From an uncultured Lachnospiraceae bacterium (GTDB taxonomy: Bacteria; Bacillota; Clostridia; Lachnospirales; Lachnospiraceae), in the NCBI GenBank assembly GCA_902796695.1, contig CADBQE010000047.1, forward strand, positions 1 to 8,620: 8,620 nucleotides of DNA. Reading direction: 5' to 3'. Shown here piece after piece: positions 6,233-8,620 of this stretch. Made by a program: the position numbers and the translations under genes. Position 1 is the first letter of the stretch, and each line of letters opens with the position of its first letter. The notes under the pieces were generated by a model. That model searched no databases. It was not told the origin of the DNA and saw only the letters and a program-made list of their open reading frames with translations.

Positions 6233-7390
6233 ATGCTGATCATCAATGGTAAGCTGCTCCTGGATAAGGATTTCGACTATCACGATCTCGTCATCAGGAA
6301 CGGGAGGATAGCCGAAATTTTGACGTACCGCTCCGGTTATCAGGATCCGGAAGTGTACGACGCCCGGGGAAGCATTGTCGTTCCCGGACTGATCGATATG
6401 GAAGTTCACGGCGCCATGGGCTACGATATGTCCGACGCCTGCGACGAAGCATACGATACCATCTCCCGCGACCTGATCCGCCGCGGCGTGACCTCCTTTA
6501 TCGGCGCGATCGATTCCTTCAGTGACGATATCCTGGAGGAAGCCTACAGCGCGGCGGGCGAATGGATGAAAAAGCCGGCGCCCGGCGCGGACATGATCGG
6601 CCTGGCCATGCGGGGCCCGTTCTTAAACCCGGCCGCGGCCGGCCCGCACGATAAATCCGCCCTGCGCCTGCCGGATGCCGCCCTGTATCACCGCCTGCAG
6701 GAACTTTCGGGCGGAAAGATCCGGATCGTCAACCTTTCTCCGGAGCTCGAAGGCGCCGAATCCTTCATTCTGGATGTGGGCCGTGATGCGATGATCTGCC
6801 TGTCCAATTCGGAAGCCGGCTTCGATACCGCCCGCAGAGCCTATGCCTTCAAGGCCAGAGGCTGCGGCGACCTCTATCGCGACATGACCTGCTTTTCCCT
6901 GACCGACCCCGGCCTGATCGGGGCCGCGATGGATATCGCTCAGTTTATCACCCTGCGTTTTGACAATGACGACTATATCCACCCGTCGATGCTGCGCATG
7001 GCCTTCAACGAATTCTGGGGCCGCCTGTGTCTGGTGAGCGGGCAGACCGCCTTCACCGGCCTGCGTCCCGGAAATTACGAGATCGAGGGCCACACCGTGA
7101 CCAAGCGCATGGACCGGGCCCGCTTTGAGGACGGGACCGACGCCGGCAGCGTGGTCGGGCTGGACGCCTGCATGTCCGCCATCCTGGGCATGGGCTCCGT
7201 GCCTTCGCCTCTGGTCTTCCGGGCCGCTTCCGAAATGCCCGCGCGGATCCTCGGCATCTTCGATGAAGTGGGCAGCATCACGGTCGGCAAACGGGCGGAC
7301 CTGACCGTTCTGGACCTGCATACGCAGAACGTCCAGTCCGTTTTCAAAAACGGCGTGATGGTCTATGACGAAAGGAAAGAATACGTTTGA
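6233..7390 (+). CDS. NagA-fold protein (N-acetylglucosamine-6-phosphate deacetylase family) lacking metal and catalytic residues
   Basis: A 385-residue protein aligning end to end with NagA, the amidohydrolase that deacetylates N-acetylglucosamine-6-phosphate. Family scaffold is clear: NGRIAEI (23-29), PGLIDMEVHGAMGYD (51-65), GPFLNP (128-133), NLSPE (167-171), LYRDM (214-218), DPGLIGAAMD (225-234), DAGS (303-306), and the C-terminal GSITVGKRADLTVLD (347-361). Yet the expected active-site positions are changed. HxH is E57-V-H59; the HLEGP Glu is Arg127; the GHS His is Asn192; the THLxN His is Asp213; the DGxH His is probably Asp247; and the LVTDA catalytic Asp is Gly270. The frame is intact, with no stop or frameshift, so it is probably a selected non-catalytic paralogue or one with new chemistry, not decay. 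It overlaps the following Tat gene by 4 bases (TTGA), suggesting coupled translation. Confidence 0.88.
   Translation: MLIINGKLLLDKDFDYHDLVIRNGRIAEILTYRSGYQDPEVYDARGSIVVPGLIDMEVHGAMGYDMSDACDEAYDTISRDLIRRGVTSFIGAIDSFSDDILEEAYSAAGEWMKKPAPGADMIGLAMRGPFLNPAAAGPHDKSALRLPDAALYHRLQELSGGKIRIVNLSPELEGAESFILDVGRDAMICLSNSEAGFDTARRAYAFKARGCGDLYRDMTCFSLTDPGLIGAAMDIAQFITLRFDNDDYIHPSMLRMAFNEFWGRLCLVSGQTAFTGLRPGNYEIEGHTVTKRMDRARFEDGTDAGSVVGLDACMSAILGMGSVPSPLVFRAASEMPARILGIFDEVGSITVGKRADLTVLDLHTQNVQSVFKNGVMVYDERKEYV
7371..7376 (+). promoter_or_regulatory. Ribosome site for the TTG start of the long Tat subunit
   Basis: AAAGGA lies inside the end of the NagA-like gene, 10 bases before TTG 7387. Starting at this TTG gives the classical short N-terminus plus membrane helix of the TatA/TatB family, so the site and the protein pattern agree. 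Confidence 0.7.
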
Positions 7391-8001
7391 AACTCGGAAT
7401 CGGTGAAATCTTAATTATTCTGGTGGTCATTCTGTTCATCATCGGACCGGACAAGATCCCGGATTTTGCCAGAAAAGTGGCGGAAGGCCTCAGGGCATTC
7501 CGGACGGCCACCAGCGGCGTAACCAAAGAGATCCGTGAAAACGTGATCGAACCGTTAAACGAAGCCCAGGCGCCTCTGCGCGAAGCACTGGAACCCATCA
7601 ACGAGATCCGCACGGAGATCAACTCGCTGACAAGCGGCATCAAACAGGACGCGCAGGATATCGCGGACGGCCTGAACGCGGAAGTCAAGTCCGTAACGGA
7701 TGACCTGAGCCAGACCGGCAAGGAGATCAAGGACGCTGCGGCGGAAGCCGTTGCTCAGGGAAAAGAAGCCCTGTCCGACGGAGAAAAGCCCGCCCAGCCC
7801 GAAGCGGCGGAAGCACCCGCCGCACCCGCGGAACCGGAACAGGCCTCCGCGGAAGAAATCAGAGCCGAAGCGGCCAGACGCGTCGCCGAAGCGGAAAAAG
7901 CACTGGAAGAAGCCAAAAAAGCGCTGGCTCGGACGGAGGAGACCTCCGGAGCCTCCGCCGGTGAAGATAGCATTTCCGAAATGAAGGAGGAAACAACATG
8001 A
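7387..8001 (+). CDS. Long TatA/TatB-family translocase subunit
   Basis: A 204-residue twin-arginine translocation subunit. It has a short N-terminus with Glu7, a membrane helix at about 8-20, the hinge GPDKIP (20-25), then the amphipathic helix DFARKVAEGLRAFR (26-39). The hinge has Ile-Gly-Pro, as in TatB, rather than the Phe-Gly of TatA, and the length also suits TatB. The rest is soluble: a long helical region (about 45-130) with repeated hydrophobic spacing, an Ala/Pro/Glu-rich linker (about 133-155), and a second charged helix (about 156-185). It starts with TTG overlapping the NagA-like stop and ends in an ATGA overlap with the small TatA. In Tat systems TatB helps TatC receive folded RR-signal substrates; assigning that role here is inference, since many Bacillota use only TatA and TatC. 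Confidence 0.9.
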   Translation: MKLGIGEILIILVVILFIIGPDKIPDFARKVAEGLRAFRTATSGVTKEIRENVIEPLNEAQAPLREALEPINEIRTEINSLTSGIKQDAQDIADGLNAEVKSVTDDLSQTGKEIKDAAAEAVAQGKEALSDGEKPAQPEAAEAPAAPAEPEQASAEEIRAEAARRVAEAEKALEEAKKALARTEETSGASAGEDSISEMKEETT

Positions 8002-8198
8002 GTCTGTTACCGCTCGCATTCACCATGGGCCCGCTGGAATGGGTCATCATCGGTGTCGTGATCCTGCTGATCCTGGGTCCCACCCAGATCCCGAAACTGG
8101 TCAGAACCATCAAGAAGACCAGAAAAGAGATCAAGGATGTTATGAAAGAGGAAGAGGAAGAGAAAGAAGCTTCCGAGAAAAAGGCTAGCGAGGAATGA
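7998..8198 (+). CDS. tatA: Twin-arginine translocase subunit TatA
   Basis: A 66-residue TatA-type protein: membrane helix at about 14-27 (Glu14 at its start), hinge GPTQIP (27-32), basic amphipathic helix KLVRTIKKTRKEIKDVMK (33-50) and a Glu/Lys-rich acidic-to-mixed tail (51-66), the usual small TatA size. TatA oligomers form the protein-conducting part of the Tat pathway in the cytoplasmic membrane. The ATG at 7998 has a full AAGGAGG (7984-7990) at 7-base spacing; a second in-frame ATG at 8025 would fit the family N-terminus but has no ribosome site. The start overlaps the previous gene by ATGA and the stop overlaps tatC by ATGA. The hinge has Leu-Gly-Pro, not the common Phe-Gly of TatA. Confidence 0.93.
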   Translation: MSLLPLAFTMGPLEWVIIGVVILLILGPTQIPKLVRTIKKTRKEIKDVMKEEEEEKEASEKKASEE

Positions 8199-8620
8199 CG
8201 CTGAAAAGGCAGAAAACAGAAAAGAAAGCGAAGAACGATGAAGGCATCATGACCGTATCCGGCCATCTGAAGGAGCTTCGGAACCGCATCGCGGTAATCG
8301 TGCTGGTCTTTGTGGTCGCCGTGGTCTTCTTCATTACCATCGCGCCCAACCTGATTGTATTCTTTCAGGACATGGGAGTCCGGTATGGGTATGAGTTCGT
8401 TTTCATTGCGCCGCAGGAACTGCTGATGCAGCAATTCCGGCTCGCGGCCATCTGCGCGCTGGTGGCGGATTCCCCGGTCATCCTGTATGAGATCTACGGG
8501 TTTATGCGGCCGGGCCTGAGCAAAAGCGAAAATGCCACACTGCGGATCGCCCTGCTGCTGGGAGCCTTCTTCTTCTGCATCGGGATTCTGTTTGCCTACT
8601 TTATCACGCTGCCTTTCATG
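8195..8620 (+). CDS. tatC: Twin-arginine translocase subunit TatC, 3'-truncated
   Basis: The frame is open to the window end, giving the first 142 residues. After a basic N-terminal extension (KRQKTEKKAK) comes the TatC signature HLKELRNR (24-31), whose Glu27 and Arg29 are the conserved signal-recognition positions. Three membrane segments are visible (about 33-55, 82-102 and 118-140), with the periplasmic stretch EFVFIAPQELLMQQF (67-81), PVILYEIYGFMRPGL (94-108) and conserved-position Glu112 in the next cytoplasmic loop. TatC is the receptor for twin-arginine signal peptides. ATG 8195 overlaps the tatA stop (ATGA), which favours coupled translation; a second in-frame ATG at 8249, giving a shorter N-terminus with weak AAGG upstream, is possible. 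The last helices are outside the window. Confidence 0.93.
   Translation, partial: MTLKRQKTEKKAKNDEGIMTVSGHLKELRNRIAVIVLVFVVAVVFFITIAPNLIVFFQDMGVRYGYEFVFIAPQELLMQQFRLAAICALVADSPVILYEIYGFMRPGLSKSENATLRIALLLGAFFFCIGILFAYFITLPFM

Noticed and set aside
6233..7390. NagA-like gene as a decaying pseudogene
   Set aside because: No internal stop or frameshift, conserved scaffold motifs over the full length, and coupling to intact tat genes argue for selection on a full-length protein.
7555..8019. Minus-strand open frame opposite the long Tat subunit
   Set aside because: Phe/Gly/Arg-rich low-complexity shadow of the Glu/Ala-rich Tat tail with no domain.

Overview
The window looks like a chromosomal segment of a GC-rich Bacillota bacterium, probably a gut-type Clostridia or Erysipelotrichia relative. 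The grounds are strong Shine-Dalgarno sequences (AGGAGG or AAGGAGG), two TTG starts supported by such sites, a DUF6273 protein, a Sel1-repeat protein, a stand-alone glycogen synthase and a small Tat operon. This placement is inferred from gene content and style, not from any marker gene. I see no RNA genes, CRISPR array, insertion sequence or phage genes.

Left part (1-3520). The 3' end of a DUF6273-domain gene (1-630, +) converges on a leftward pair: glycogen synthase glgA (764-2206, -) and a threonine-aldolase-type PLP enzyme (2241-3332, -). Two back-to-back hairpins (663-755) end transcription from both sides. The leftward pair is read from a good sigma-A-like promoter (TTGCTA, 17 bp, TATAAT) at 3362-3390, with the aldolase first and glgA 34 bp behind it.

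Middle (3450-6122, +). A divergent promoter (TTGATT, 17 bp, TACAAT) drives three tightly packed genes: a small four-repeat Sel1 protein, a six-helix membrane histidine kinase, and a response regulator with a CitB/DpiA-like winged-helix C-terminus. The first two are 2 bp apart and the last two overlap by 11 bp, so this is one signalling operon.

Right part (6123-8620, +). After a 110-bp gap containing a perfect 8-bp inverted repeat over a candidate promoter comes a NagA-fold protein, then two TatA/TatB-family genes and the beginning of tatC. The four genes are joined by 4-base stop/start overlaps. The NagA-like protein keeps the family scaffold from end to end but has lost all three metal ligands (the E, H, H of E. 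coli NagA) and the catalytic Asp. It therefore looks like an intact pseudoenzyme or an enzyme with changed chemistry, translationally coupled to protein-export genes. This is the most unusual item in the window.

The two-component system sits directly upstream of the nagA-like/tat operon, and the inverted repeat in between is a plausible operator. That regulatory link is inference only.
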